DNA of 33,419 bases from Salinimicrobium sp049687495 (GCA_049687495.1 JBAVJB010000172.1:1-33419), one strand, 5' to 3'. Numbered from the stretch's first letter, positions 21,681-31,997 are shown. The notes: generated by a model from the sequence alone, not told the origin. Numbers and translations: made by a program.

Positions 21681-24600
21681 CTAATTTCCAAAGTTATATC
21701 TCAAGGTAATCCCAGAACGAATTGTCGTTTGAGGATAAGCCGTCGAAACTGCGTATTGAGAGAAACTGTGATCGTAGTATACCAGTGCCGTAAGGTTCTT
21801 TGACAGCGCATAATCTGCACTAAAGTTGATCGCCCAGATATCCTGTCCTGCAGTGATCTGGCTGTTGTTGATATCCAGGTATCTTATCACCGTCTCGTTG
21901 TGCCTGTAAGAAACATCTGCCTTAAAATTAAGGTCACTGCTCAAGATACGCTGTTTCCCACCCACTTTGGTGGCAAACTTAAGATCTTTGATCCTATAGC
22001 CCAGCCCCAGGGTGTATTGATTCCCGTTGATCTCTGTGAGAAGGTTATTGTCAAAGCTCAAAGAAAGGGCGCGGTCTTTTTGAACATCGGCCAGGATCTT
22101 GATCGAATTCATCATCTCCAGATCGACCCTGATCAACGGACTGAACTGCTCGGTAAGGTTCACGTTCGAAAAAAGCGTCTCGCTTTTGTAGTTTCCGGCT
22201 TGATCTACGGCTTCAGGTTCTTCGGGATCATAATCCAAATTAGACTGAAACTGGTTGATCGTGTAGCCGGAGGTATAACCATGATTCAAGGAGAACCTTT
22301 TAAAGGTCTTTTTGAACCACGGAATTCTCATGAAGCCGGTATATTTAATGTTCCAGTTGGGCAGTGGGAAATCCCTGAAGGCACCAAGGGAGATCTTGTC
22401 TGCATTAGTACCCGAATATGCCGCAAGGAAAGCCGGCAATAATACGTTCTGACTGTTCCTGCCGAAGCCTACCGGATAACCTGAAGCATCTGTATTATTC
22501 GGGTCATAACCGTTTTCTTCAGCTAACCTGCGGGCAATGGCAAGCCTGTTATCCCTGAAATCCTCAAATATTGCTGAAGATTCTGCCGTACCCTGGCTAA
22601 AAGCGGTTTTAATAAGGATGGTGGAAATATTGAAGTTCCCAAAAGTCACCGGCGTAAGCGGAAGGTACTGGTTATTCTCCACCCGGTAATTTTCTGAGAA
22701 AGTTTCAGAATAAAGCCTGCCTGCGCTCAACTCGATGGTAAGATCAGGCACAAAAGACAGGTTTGCATTAATTCCTAATTGCTCACTGGAAACCTGTGAA
22801 TACTGCTGGTTGAAATCCTGGTAAAGCGTGAGCCATCCTTTTCGGGCAGCCATATACCTGATCTCTTCCTGGCTTCCCAGAGTAAACCCAAAAGTTGGTT
22901 TCCAGGTACCCATAAAGCCTATACCATTGGTGTAGCCGGGAAGAAAGATCCCGTTGTTCTCCTGGTAATTCACCTGTATCTTTTTGATCCCGGTAATAAT
23001 TCCAATAAAAGTATTGTAAGTCCTGTCACCGGCGCTTAGCTTATTATCACCTTTTTGCCCGGTAGTGTTCTGCCTACGTTTTGGATCAAGCGTAGGCACC
23101 GCTCTGCTCCTCTCTTCAATGGTCTGGGCGGCAGTTTTTGGTACCCGTTTTTTCAGCCCCACGTAGTCATAAAGCGTCTGCATTTCCAGGTTGGCGTTGA
23201 TTTGATGGGTATTGGAGTTCTGCACACTGTTCCCAAGGTCAGGGATGTTTTCAAGCGTCTGGAAGATCTGCGAACCCCGCTCCCACTGAAAATTCCCGGT
23301 ATAGGAATAGGTCGCACTTAAGAAATTAAGCACCGGCACCTTCGAGAACGGCAGGTCGTAATTCACTTGCAGCGATTGAAAATGCTGGTTAGGTATTCCA
23401 ACATTGAAGAACCCGTCCCAGATGCTCGTTGTGGTGTCGGGATTATTGTCTTCGTCCAGGTAATTCCTCACGATCCTGTTGGTAGAGGAATCAAAATTCA
23501 TTCGAAGGCTCTTGGTGAAATTATAGTTGATGGTGTACTGCCAGTCGAACAGGAAGTTTCGCTGATACAGGGTCGGGATTCCGTTAAGGAAGCCCGGAGG
23601 AAGATTGATCTCGCGAAATTGCTGCTCATTGTACTGCCTGAAAATGGTCGAGGTGGCCGTAACGTTCGACGGAAAAACGTTGAAATTGAAGTCTCGTAAA
23701 AGGGCAAAATACGCACTGCTATCCAGGGCTTTTACATTCCGAAGTGGTTCGATATTAACAGGTGCAAATGAATAATCATAGGTTGCACTGGTCCTCACAT
23801 TTTGATCAAATGCCCTCTCGATCTCAAAATCGCGATGGTTGATCTGGTTATAGCTTCCCGAAACGGTAAGGTTCTCAACGTCGTAAGGCATAGGTTTTTT
23901 TTCACCCATTCTCTCCTTGCGCAACCCGATCACGTTCACACTTTGTCTTTTGGTGTAGCTTTCTGCCCGCTCTTTGATATCGTCTCTTATTTCTGAAGAA
24001 GCTGCATTGTCCAATACGGTCTGCAACTCCAGGTCGAGATATTCGGGATCATACTTTGGCGTGATCAATTCTTCGCCTATGCTGTAGCTGAAGGGGATCT
24101 TTACGCCCCAGGTGACCGGAAGCAGCTGCCCCATGTTCAGGTTACTCACCACATCGTACTGCTGCAGGTCTTCCCTGCTCCTCTGGTTTGGCCCCTGTTC
24201 CAAAGCACCAAAACCAACAGTACTTCTTCTTCCGGTAGCCGAAACATTTGCAAAATCGGCTACGTTGGCATCCATGTTCACTATGGCTGCCCATCCGCCG
24301 TCATTCTTAAGATCGGAAAGCCTTAGCTCATTGAACCACACCTCCCCGCAAAGCTCCCGGGAAGAGGTCTCAGAAAGACCATTTTTGACACCTAACATCA
24401 GGACACGAATATTTCCGAAACTCGGGTTCCCTTTAATCCCTATCCTTAAGTCGCCCATATCATAAGGCATCCCGTCCTGCACAGGCGAACCGTCTTCGGT
24501 AAAGAAGTTGAGTTCCGTAGAAAGAAAAGAAGGATCGCCAATGACTTTTGCTTTCACCTCCTGCAGCAATTCCAGCGGCAGGTTCATCCTGTTCTCCTCG

Positions 24601-27600
24601 GGCCAGATCTCCGATGCCGAGGCTGCCCCAAAATCTGTGGGTTTTAACGGGATCTCCACCTGGTAAAAGTTATCGGTAAAGTCTGTACCAATTCTAAGGA
24701 AGGCCACCAGTTCTCCTTCGCTCAAAGCAGGCCTGTTCACCAAAGACTCCGCATGCAGGAACATTTCGAGGTTCTTGTACTGCCGCATATCGATCTGGAA
24801 ATTCTTGTAGACCGCACGTGCATCCTGAGTTTCCAGGCCACAAATCGAGAGTGAAAGCGACTGCTCGTTCTGCCTTATCCTTGTATTGTTGTTCAACAGC
24901 TCTTCCCTGTCCACACCGGGAGGCAGCACATAAGGAATAGGTTGCCTGTTCTCGTTGTCTTCAATACTCACTGCCGAGACCTCAAAGGAAGTGTCCTCAT
25001 TGGCAGGATCAGATTTATCGGGATCCAGAGTTTGGGTGTAACGCCTGTAGTCTCCACGAACAAGGTCCATAGTACCAAAACGCAAAACAATAGGATCTCT
25101 AAACCCGGTGAGAAACATCCTCATGAACCTTATTGACCTGAAGTCTCCAATTCCTCCTTTTGCTGAAGTAGGTTCATAAATTGGCACCTTGAACTGCAGC
25201 CATCTCACCGGCATCTCCTGCCCGTTGGCAAGGGTGGTGGTGAACTGCTTAACATCTGTAATGTACTTATTGTTATCGATGTTCATCCCGGGGAACAGCC
25301 TTACATCGTATTCAAAATAGCTGTCGACGGTGTTCATCGTATTGTCACGGTTGATATCTTCTACGGTTGGCAAAGTTGAATTCCCACGGTTGGTGTTCGT
25401 CACTGATGGTGGCGAGTTGCCCTCCAACCCGTTGTAATCAAAGTATCTTTGCAAAATGCTTCCGGAAGCGTTCAGGAAGTAGTTGTAATTATCGGCAGCC
25501 GGATCGGGAAGGCCTGCAAAATCAGGGAATTTCACTGCTTCCTCTGCATCAGAAAGTCCGTCGAAACCTATATCCTGATTAAGCCTTTCAGGGCCTTCGG
25601 TGTTAAAGGCATAGATCAAAGACTGGTTAGAAGGCACTTTTCCGAAGGCAGTAGGCGTAGTATTTAGATCGCCACCTCCTGCAGGAAGGCCGTTCTCATA
25701 TTGCTTTCTTCCGTCTTTTAAAACATCTTCGGAAATATTCCCCAGGTTGAAGACCAATTCGCCGCCGTCGCTTTGAGCATTTTCAGAATAGATAAAAGGA
25801 TCCATCAGCCAGAATTCGATATACTCCACGTTGCTCTGTTCGAAATTGGTGGAATTGAGCGCACGGGTGATCCCGGCAAAATTGTTCTCGGGGGTTGGCA
25901 AGGTGTTTCCTGTCGCCGTAGGATTGAAGTTGTAAGGCCCGCGAATATTCGGGTAATAAGCCAGATCCATCGTATACAACACCTGCGACTGTCCCTGCAC
26001 CACGTCTACATTGGGAAAGATCTCATCAAGAAAGACCCTTCGGGTGGCATAGCTGGCCAGATCGGCGTCACTGATCCCCGAGGGGCGACTGCTTCCGTAG
26101 AAAACAGGGTCAATAGTGTACCAGGCGAGTTTTGCCCTGCGGTAGGAGGTAGAAAGATCGCCGTTGCCCAGTTCGCCGCCAAAGCCCAATGGCACACTGG
26201 AGAGCTCCCACCCCAGCGGATTGTCAATAGAGATCGCGGTTTGAGCCGCTTCAAAATCATCAACATAAGTGGTCGCCTGCCCGTCAAATTCATTGCCCTT
26301 TGGTGCGCCGGGCAGCAGGTAAGCCACCTCCCCGCGCAGGGAAAGATTTGAGATCACATCTGTATCTATATTCGGTAGCTTGTTGACCATACGTGTCAAA
26401 AAAGGCACTTCGGTCGAATAATTCAGGTTGAACCCAAAGATGGTATTGTTGATGGGTTCATAGCTGTAGTTGGATTTCTGGGTAAGCGGCCGCTCGTTAA
26501 GGTTGAGATAGGTACCGCCAATGAGGAAGTTTTCAGAAAACTGGTGCTCCACGTTGATCCCGGTGAATCTTTTTGTTTGCTGCCCAAAAAGGGCATTATT
26601 TTCGGTTGATACCTGGATCGGGATATTGGAGGCAAGTAAAGCCTCGTCAAGGATCTGCACCCTCCCAAACTGGTAGTTCACCACGTAATCCACACCTTCC
26701 TGCAGCACGCGTCCGCCGGCGGTAACTGTTACAGAACCCTGCGGCACGTTGAAAGCGCCAATTGGAATTCCTTCTACGTTAGAAGATTTGTAGCGCCCCC
26801 TAAGCTGGAACTTGTTCTTCTCGGCCTGTACCTGCTCTGCCTGCGTCTTGGTAGTGGTGTACAGCGACCGGAACACGTATTTTTGCTGGTTCTCGTTGTA
26901 AGTTTCGGGAAGCTCGTAGATCTCACCACCCGAATTAGGGTTAAGATCCAGTTTATTAAAAAGGTACTGTCCAAAAGGCTCCACCGAGGTAAAAATAATA
27001 CTTCCCGTCTCGGCGTTAATGGTTATGCCGGGCACAAAATCAAAGAATCCGTCTCCGCCTACCAAAGGATCGCCGTTAATATTCAGATTGTCCAGATTGA
27101 AGACCTTCAAAAGTGTGGTTTCTTCAACATCTTCGGGTAAAGGCGCGCCCTCTACGCCGGTGATATAGTTGAGCGGTTGAGGATCTGCATAAACGATATT
27201 CATCCTGAAGTCTTCCCTTTCGAGATTGAAAGCGCCAAGATTGTAGATGTTCTTCATCATAAGGTCCCACACCGGTTCGTTCACATTGGTGACAGAACTC
27301 TTGAGCAATTTTACCACGAGGTTCTGGGAAACCGAAGATTCTCCCATACCTCCAGAAGCATCAATACCATCGTTGGCAAACTCTCCCACCTGGTAAACCT
27401 TCCCTCCTACAGTGTATTGAAAGGCTACAGCCAGAATTTCATCACTCGCCAACCGCTGGCTGAGAGTTATATACCCCAGCCTGTTATTGAGCTTGTATTC
27501 TGAAGGCTTCAGCTGTCGGGCATTTTCAAGCTTTACGTAATCTGTACCTTCTGAAACGGCAAGCCCTCCAAATCCCGCTTGTACAGTCGAAATATCCCGA

Positions 27601-28823
27601 ATGGCCGGTGTAAGCACAGATTCCCCTTGCCCGGTAATTCCGAAGGGGTTGAAATCGTTATTCGTATTGTCGGCATAAGCTCCTGCCGGGGCATTAAAAA
27701 AACCCGCAGGCGGATTTTCTAGACCAATGTTCCCCTGCACGGGCGATTCCCCAAGATCCTGTATGGCTACAATGTTCCTGGAATCGGTAAGATTTTGCAC
27801 ATTATTGGTCCTGTTGGTCACCCAGATCTGCACCCGTGTCACCTGCACATTGGAATTTATAAAAGGGTAATTTTCGAGTGCCTCATTGTAGTGGTCCCTA
27901 AAATAGTGCGCCAGGAAAAAGTGCCTGTTCTCATCGTAATCTATTGCAAACTTGTCAAATTCCTGAACGGTGGCGCCACCTTCAACGTTGACGGTGCGGC
28001 GTTCAGATTTTTGTTCAGAAAAAACACCGGTGATTGTGGTTTTCCCGAACTGCAGCTCGGTTTTCACCCCAAAAAGGCTTTGCGCGCCCTGGATAAGGGC
28101 AGAGTTAAGCGGCATGGTGATATTACCCACTTCGATCTTCCTAATGATATCATCTTCTGTGGGCGTATATTCCAGCTTAAGCTGGTTCTGGAAATCAAAA
28201 GTAGATTCGGTATCATAGTTTGCGGTCACCTTAAGGCGTTCGCCAATGTTTCCAAGCAAGCTCAGCTGTATCCGCTGGTCAAAATCAAAAGTAAAGGTGC
28301 GGCGGTTGCGGGGGGAGAAAGCCGGATTATCCCTTTTGGAATAAAGCACCCCGAGATCTAAGGCTACCGATCCCTGCGGAATGAGTTCAATGTCCCCGCC
28401 TCCAAAAATGTTCTGGAAAAAATCTGAATTCACATAGAAACCGGGCAGCAGGTCCTGCTGCTCGTCTTTGACCCCTTCTTTTTTTCCGGAGATCGCATCG
28501 ATCTTCTGCTGAAAATATTTCTGCATCTCCTCCTGCATCACCAGCTCGCGGTATTCCTCGGGAGTGAGGATCAAAGGTGCCGAAATATTAAAGTTCCCGA
28601 GGCTTTCGGTATAAATATATCGATCCAGGATAGGATCATATTCATAGGCAGCTTTGATACTGGAAGGATTGGGTAAACGCAGTTTCCCAAGCGAATAGCC
28701 GGTTTTAGTAGAGTCCTGCCTGGTAATGGTATCTTGAGCCGAAGCAGAGTAAGGCAACGTCAGCGCCAAAAACAGCACAAAAGACAGCGAAAGCGAAAAC
28801 CGGAAATTGTAGTTCTGCCCCAA
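21681..28823 (-). CDS. sprA: Cell surface protein SprA, type IX secretion outer-membrane translocon
   Basis: 2380 aa, normal for SprA (about 2300-2450). SprA forms the giant outer-membrane barrel through which type IX secretion cargo, including gliding adhesins, leaves the cell. The start is TTG at 28823, five bases after the ruvA stop; no ATG lies upstream in frame, and this start gives a complete signal peptide (MGQNYNFRFSLSLSFVLFL, ending SASAQ). Characteristic parts are the N-terminal segment PILDRYIYTESLGNFNISAP, the repeated EYKLNNRLGYITLSQRL-type strands, YVDDFEAAQTAISID in the plug/cap part, a cysteine pair near LSICGLETQDAR and SRELCGEVWFNELRLSD, and an aromatic C-terminal barrel ending in RYNFGN. 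The reading frame is intact over 7.1 kb. Confidence 0.97.
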   Translation of the reverse strand: MGQNYNFRFSLSLSFVLFLALTLPYSASAQDTITRQDSTKTGYSLGKLRLPNPSSIKAAYEYDPILDRYIYTESLGNFNISAPLILTPEEYRELVMQEEMQKYFQQKIDAISGKKEGVKDEQQDLLPGFYVNSDFFQNIFGGGDIELIPQGSVALDLGVLYSKRDNPAFSPRNRRTFTFDFDQRIQLSLLGNIGERLKVTANYDTESTFDFQNQLKLEYTPTEDDIIRKIEVGNITMPLNSALIQGAQSLFGVKTELQFGKTTITGVFSEQKSERRTVNVEGGATVQEFDKFAIDYDENRHFFLAHYFRDHYNEALENYPFINSNVQVTRVQIWVTNRTNNVQNLTDSRNIVAIQDLGESPVQGNIGLENPPAGFFNAPAGAYADNTNNDFNPFGITGQGESVLTPAIRDISTVQAGFGGLAVSEGTDYVKLENARQLKPSEYKLNNRLGYITLSQRLASDEILAVAFQYTVGGKVYQVGEFANDGIDASGGMGESSVSQNLVVKLLKSSVTNVNEPVWDLMMKNIYNLGAFNLEREDFRMNIVYADPQPLNYITGVEGAPLPEDVEETTLLKVFNLDNLNINGDPLVGGDGFFDFVPGITINAETGSIIFTSVEPFGQYLFNKLDLNPNSGGEIYELPETYNENQQKYVFRSLYTTTKTQAEQVQAEKNKFQLRGRYKSSNVEGIPIGAFNVPQGSVTVTAGGRVLQEGVDYVVNYQFGRVQILDEALLASNIPIQVSTENNALFGQQTKRFTGINVEHQFSENFLIGGTYLNLNERPLTQKSNYSYEPINNTIFGFNLNYSTEVPFLTRMVNKLPNIDTDVISNLSLRGEVAYLLPGAPKGNEFDGQATTYVDDFEAAQTAISIDNPLGWELSSVPLGFGGELGNGDLSTSYRRAKLAWYTIDPVFYGSSRPSGISDADLASYATRRVFLDEIFPNVDVVQGQSQVLYTMDLAYYPNIRGPYNFNPTATGNTLPTPENNFAGITRALNSTNFEQSNVEYIEFWLMDPFIYSENAQSDGGELVFNLGNISEDVLKDGRKQYENGLPAGGGDLNTTPTAFGKVPSNQSLIYAFNTEGPERLNQDIGFDGLSDAEEAVKFPDFAGLPDPAADNYNYFLNASGSILQRYFDYNGLEGNSPPSVTNTNRGNSTLPTVEDINRDNTMNTVDSYFEYDVRLFPGMNIDNNKYITDVKQFTTTLANGQEMPVRWLQFKVPIYEPTSAKGGIGDFRSIRFMRMFLTGFRDPIVLRFGTMDLVRGDYRRYTQTLDPDKSDPANEDTSFEVSAVSIEDNENRQPIPYVLPPGVDREELLNNNTRIRQNEQSLSLSICGLETQDARAVYKNFQIDMRQYKNLEMFLHAESLVNRPALSEGELVAFLRIGTDFTDNFYQVEIPLKPTDFGAASASEIWPEENRMNLPLELLQEVKAKVIGDPSFLSTELNFFTEDGSPVQDGMPYDMGDLRIGIKGNPSFGNIRVLMLGVKNGLSETSSRELCGEVWFNELRLSDLKNDGGWAAIVNMDANVADFANVSATGRRSTVGFGALEQGPNQRSREDLQQYDVVSNLNMGQLLPVTWGVKIPFSYSIGEELITPKYDPEYLDLELQTVLDNAASSEIRDDIKERAESYTKRQSVNVIGLRKERMGEKKPMPYDVENLTVSGSYNQINHRDFEIERAFDQNVRTSATYDYSFAPVNIEPLRNVKALDSSAYFALLRDFNFNVFPSNVTATSTIFRQYNEQQFREINLPPGFLNGIPTLYQRNFLFDWQYTINYNFTKSLRMNFDSSTNRIVRNYLDEDNNPDTTTSIWDGFFNVGIPNQHFQSLQVNYDLPFSKVPVLNFLSATYSYTGNFQWERGSQIFQTLENIPDLGNSVQNSNTHQINANLEMQTLYDYVGLKKRVPKTAAQTIEERSRAVPTLDPKRRQNTTGQKGDNKLSAGDRTYNTFIGIITGIKKIQVNYQENNGIFLPGYTNGIGFMGTWKPTFGFTLGSQEEIRYMAARKGWLTLYQDFNQQYSQVSSEQLGINANLSFVPDLTIELSAGRLYSETFSENYRVENNQYLPLTPVTFGNFNISTILIKTAFSQGTAESSAIFEDFRDNRLAIARRLAEENGYDPNNTDASGYPVGFGRNSQNVLLPAFLAAYSGTNADKISLGAFRDFPLPNWNIKYTGFMRIPWFKKTFKRFSLNHGYTSGYTINQFQSNLDYDPEEPEAVDQAGNYKSETLFSNVNLTEQFSPLIRVDLEMMNSIKILADVQKDRALSLSFDNNLLTEINGNQYTLGLGYRIKDLKFATKVGGKQRILSSDLNFKADVSYRHNETVIRYLDINNSQITAGQDIWAINFSADYALSKNLTALVYYDHSFSQYAVSTAYPQTTIRSGITLRYNFGN

Positions 28824-28828
28824 AGAAT

Positions 28829-29410
28829 TTATAATTTTTTAAGTGCCAGCTTTATTAGAGTTTCAACGCTCGCATCAGGCTCTTCCTTCACTATTCTGTC
28901 AACAACTTTTTCTGATTGCTTGCGGGTGTACCCAAGAGTTTCTAAAGCAGATAACGCTTCATCGCGGCTAGTATTGCTTTGAGGCGCTGAAACTTCATCA
29001 ATTCCAAACACTTTCGTGATCTTGTCTTTGAGGTCGATGATCACCCTTTGTGCGGTTTTCGCACCAATACCTTTGATCCCCTGGATGGTCGCCACATCAC
29101 CAGAGGCAATAGCTTCCATGATCTGCCGTGGTTCCAGGGAAGACAACATGCTCCTGGCCGTACTTGCACCTACTCCCGAAACCGAGATCAACAGCCTGAA
29201 GATCTCTCTTTCCGTCTTTTCCCAAAAACCGTAAAGCGTATGCGAATCTTCCTTTACCTGGAAATGCGTGTATAATTTGATCGCCTCCTGGTTAGGGATC
29301 TGGGAATAAGTGTGCAGGGAAATATGGATGAAATAGCCAACTCCGTTGCAATCAATAACTACATCTGTAGGATTTTTTTCAACGAGCTGACCTTTGAGAC
29401 TATGGATCAT
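28829..29410 (-). CDS. ruvA: Holliday junction branch migration protein RuvA
   Basis: 193 aa, standard length. Domain I is MIHSLKGQLVEKNPTDVVID with an OB fold, domain II holds two helix-hairpin-helix motifs (LLISVSGVGASTARSML and IQGIKGIGAKTAQRVIIDL) that grip DNA, and domain III (about 145-193) is the RuvB-contacting UBA-like part (DEALSALETLGYTRKQSEKV). It tetramerises on four-way junctions and loads the RuvB motor. The gene is five bases upstream of sprA; the maeB-ruvA-sprA order recurs in Flavobacteriia. It is preceded by a possible -7 element. Confidence 0.96.
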   Translation of the reverse strand: MIHSLKGQLVEKNPTDVVIDCNGVGYFIHISLHTYSQIPNQEAIKLYTHFQVKEDSHTLYGFWEKTEREIFRLLISVSGVGASTARSMLSSLEPRQIMEAIASGDVATIQGIKGIGAKTAQRVIIDLKDKITKVFGIDEVSAPQSNTSRDEALSALETLGYTRKQSEKVVDRIVKEEPDASVETLIKLALKKL

Positions 29411-29432
29411 GGGATAAGGATGGTTAACAGGT

Positions 29433-29440
29433 CAAATGTA
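29433..29440 (-). promoter_or_regulatory. Candidate -7 element of the ruvA-sprA transcript
   Basis: On the minus strand TACATTTG matches TAnnTTTG and lies 22 bases before the ruvA ATG. A TTG at the usual -33 distance is missing, so support is partial. It would drive ruvA and the huge sprA gene. Confidence 0.45.
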
Positions 29441-29570
29441 GTAAAATTCGCAGGACGGGGAAACACTTTATTTTCCGCAGCTTTTGGGTCTCAAAAATGT
29501 CACTTTTACAAGCTATTATTTCTGAAAAAATTTTGCAGAGAAACCAATTCCAAAAATCCCGGAAAGCAGG

Positions 29571-29611
29571 AAGAAAAAAGACCTCTCAAAAATGCCATTT
29601 TTGAGAGGTCT
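29571..29611 (-). terminator. Strong intrinsic terminator after maeB
   Basis: A perfect 15-bp stem AGACCTCTCAAAAAT (29579-29593) / ATTTTTGAGAGGTCT (29597-29611) with a 3-base loop is followed on the minus strand by a T-rich tail. The upper part of the stem is the TCAAAAATGNCATTTTTGA palindrome seen elsewhere in the window. Confidence 0.9.
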
Positions 29612-29651
29612 TCTAAAAATAATTCAGCAACAAATATCAAATATCCAATCT

Positions 29652-31946
29652 CTACACCAGCTCTCTCTTCGCCTTGCGTTCTTTTTCCTGTGCATCAACT
29701 ACTGCAACGGCAGCCATATTCACCATTTCTTCAACGCTGGCGCCCAACTGCAGTACGTGAACCGGTTTGTTCATCCCCATCAGGATCGGCCCTACAGATT
29801 CTGTTTTGTTGAGCTCCTTGATCAATTTATAAGTGCTGTTCCCCGAATCCAGGTTCGGAAAAATAAGCGTATTCACCCTTTTTCCTGCCAGTTTTGAAAA
29901 AGGAAATTTCTTCTGAAGCAACTCCTTGTTAAGGGCAAAATCGGTTTGCATTTCCCCGTCTACCACTAGATCGGGATAGAACCTGTGCAGGTAATCAACA
30001 GCTTCTTTTACCTTGACCGCTTTTTCACTTTTTGAGGAGCCAAAGTTGGCGTAAGAGATCATGGCCATTACGGGTTCCATTCCAAAAAGACGTACCGTAC
30101 GGGCGGTCATCTGGGCGATCTTTGCCAGCTCCTTTGCAGTAGGATCAATATTTACCGAGGTATCACTGATGAAGATAGGTCCGCGGGAAGAGTTCATCAG
30201 GTTGGTCGCGGCCACCTTTGAAACGCCTTTTGCTTTTCCTATAAGCTCCAGCATTGGTTTTAATACCGTAGGATAAGATCTTGAGTATCCCGAAAGCAAA
30301 GCGTCTGCATCTCCCGCATTAACCATCATGGCCGCAAAATAATTGCGGGATCGCATCAACAGCTGCGAGTCATAACGGGTCACGCCTTTTCTTTGGCGTG
30401 ATTTCCAATAAAATTCAGCATATCGCTCGCGTCGTTTCTGCTCATCATCAGATTTTGAATCGATGATCTCTACATCGTCGGCATGAAAGTCGATCTCGTT
30501 CATAAGTTCGGTGATCACGTCCCTTCTTCCGAGGAGAATTGGTTGTGCGATGCCTTCGTCATGCACGATCTGAGCGGCTTTAAGAACATCAAGATGGTCG
30601 GCTTCAGCAAAAACAACCCTTTTTGGGTCCATTTTCGCCCTGTTCATCAAGAGCCTTGTGATCTTATTGTCGTTGCCCATTCTTTCCAGCAACTCATCTT
30701 CATAGCGCTCCCAGTCGTAAATAGGACTACGCGCCACGCCCGAATCTATTGCGGCTTTGGCCACTGCCGGTGGCACCTCTGTGATCAGTCTTGGGTCGAA
30801 TGGCTTCGGAATTATGTATTCTTTTCCGAAGTTAAGCCTGGTCTCGCCATAGGCAATGTTCACCTGCTCGGGCACCGGCTCCTTGGTAAGGCGGGCCAGC
30901 GCTTTGACGGCAGCCATTTTCATCTCTTCATTGATCTTTGTGGCACGCACATCAAGCGCTCCACGGAAGATGAACGGGAATCCCAGCACGTTGTTCACCT
31001 GGTTAGGATGGTCACTTCTGCCCGTAGCCATGATAATATCTTTGCGGGTGGCACAGGCCAGGTCGTAATCTATCTCGGGATTTGGATTGGCCATGGCAAA
31101 CACAATAGGATTGGGCGCCATGGTCTTCAGCATTTCCGGAGTCACAATATTTCCAACCGAAAGTCCCAGGAACACATCGGCACCTTCCATGGCTTCGGCC
31201 AGGTTCTTGAATTTTTTATCTACTGCAAATCTTGACTGCAGGTCAGAGAGGTCATTCCTGCCGGTATGCAAAACGCCGTTGACATCAAACATGACGATAT
31301 TGCTGAGCTCCACGCCCATCGCCACATAAAGGTTGGCGCAGGCAATTGCTGCCGATCCCGCTCCCGAAATCACCACCTTCACTTTATCTATGTCTTTTTC
31401 GGCGAGTTCCAGGGCATTGATCAAAGCTGCAGAAGAGATGATCGCAGTACCATGCTGGTCATCGTGCATCACCGGAATATCCAGTTCTGCCTTCAGCCTT
31501 TTTTCGATCTCAAAAGCTTCGGGCGCCGCGATATCTTCCAGGTTGATCCCGCCAAAAGTAGGTGCAATGTTCTTAACTGTTTCAACAAAAGCATCAACAT
31601 CTTTCGTGTCAACTTCAATATCAAAAACGTCAATATCTGCAAAGATCTTGAACAGGAGGCCTTTTCCTTCCATCACAGGTTTTGAGGCTTCCGGCCCTAT
31701 ATCTCCAAGGCCCAGAACGGCTGTACCGTTAGAGATCACCGCCACCAGGTTACCCTTGGTGGTATATTTGTAGGCGTTTTCTTTGTCTTTGTGGATCTCG
31801 AGACAAGGCTCGGCCACTCCGGGGGAGTAGGCTAAGGAAAGATCTCGTTGAGTAGAATATTTTTTGGTGGGCACCACCTGTATTTTCCCGGGGTGCGGCT
31901 TTGCGTGATAGACAAGGGCTTCACGGCGTTTGCGTTCATTGCTCAT
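29652..31946 (-). CDS. maeB: NADP-dependent malic enzyme with C-terminal phosphotransacetylase-like domain
   Basis: 764 aa, the length of MaeB-type enzymes. It converts malate to pyruvate and CO2 with formation of NADPH. The N-terminal malic domain has LAYSPGVAEPCLEI (catalytic Tyr region) and VMHDDQHGTAI (metal ligands); the NAD(P)-binding Rossmann domain has VVISGAGSAAIACANL and AMANPNPEID. From about residue 430 the protein resembles phosphate acetyltransferase (PF01515: RVVFAEADHLDVLKAAQIV, NAGDADALLSGYSRSYPT), which in MaeB proteins acts as an acetyl-CoA-sensing regulatory part and not as an active transferase. It stands alone between a terminator and a likely promoter. Confidence 0.95.
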   Translation of the reverse strand: MSNERKRREALVYHAKPHPGKIQVVPTKKYSTQRDLSLAYSPGVAEPCLEIHKDKENAYKYTTKGNLVAVISNGTAVLGLGDIGPEASKPVMEGKGLLFKIFADIDVFDIEVDTKDVDAFVETVKNIAPTFGGINLEDIAAPEAFEIEKRLKAELDIPVMHDDQHGTAIISSAALINALELAEKDIDKVKVVISGAGSAAIACANLYVAMGVELSNIVMFDVNGVLHTGRNDLSDLQSRFAVDKKFKNLAEAMEGADVFLGLSVGNIVTPEMLKTMAPNPIVFAMANPNPEIDYDLACATRKDIIMATGRSDHPNQVNNVLGFPFIFRGALDVRATKINEEMKMAAVKALARLTKEPVPEQVNIAYGETRLNFGKEYIIPKPFDPRLITEVPPAVAKAAIDSGVARSPIYDWERYEDELLERMGNDNKITRLLMNRAKMDPKRVVFAEADHLDVLKAAQIVHDEGIAQPILLGRRDVITELMNEIDFHADDVEIIDSKSDDEQKRRERYAEFYWKSRQRKGVTRYDSQLLMRSRNYFAAMMVNAGDADALLSGYSRSYPTVLKPMLELIGKAKGVSKVAATNLMNSSRGPIFISDTSVNIDPTAKELAKIAQMTARTVRLFGMEPVMAMISYANFGSSKSEKAVKVKEAVDYLHRFYPDLVVDGEMQTDFALNKELLQKKFPFSKLAGKRVNTLIFPNLDSGNSTYKLIKELNKTESVGPILMGMNKPVHVLQLGASVEEMVNMAAVAVVDAQEKERKAKRELV

Positions 31947-31971
31947 ATTTCCCGTAATTTTTCAGGAGGTA

Positions 31972-31997
31972 CAAAGGTAAAACTTTCGAATTTACAA
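31972..31997 (-). promoter_or_regulatory. Candidate maeB promoter
   Basis: On the minus strand TTG (31997-31995), 15 bases, then TACCTTTG (31979-31972), an exact TAnnTTTG, 25 bases before the maeB ATG. The -7 part is perfect; the spacer is shorter than the usual 17-20, so the -33 part is doubtful. Confidence 0.5.

Noticed and set aside
30483..31235. 250-codon plus-strand open frame inside maeB
   Set aside because: It is antisense to a fully conserved enzyme, and its His/Gly/Phe-rich translation resembles no known family.
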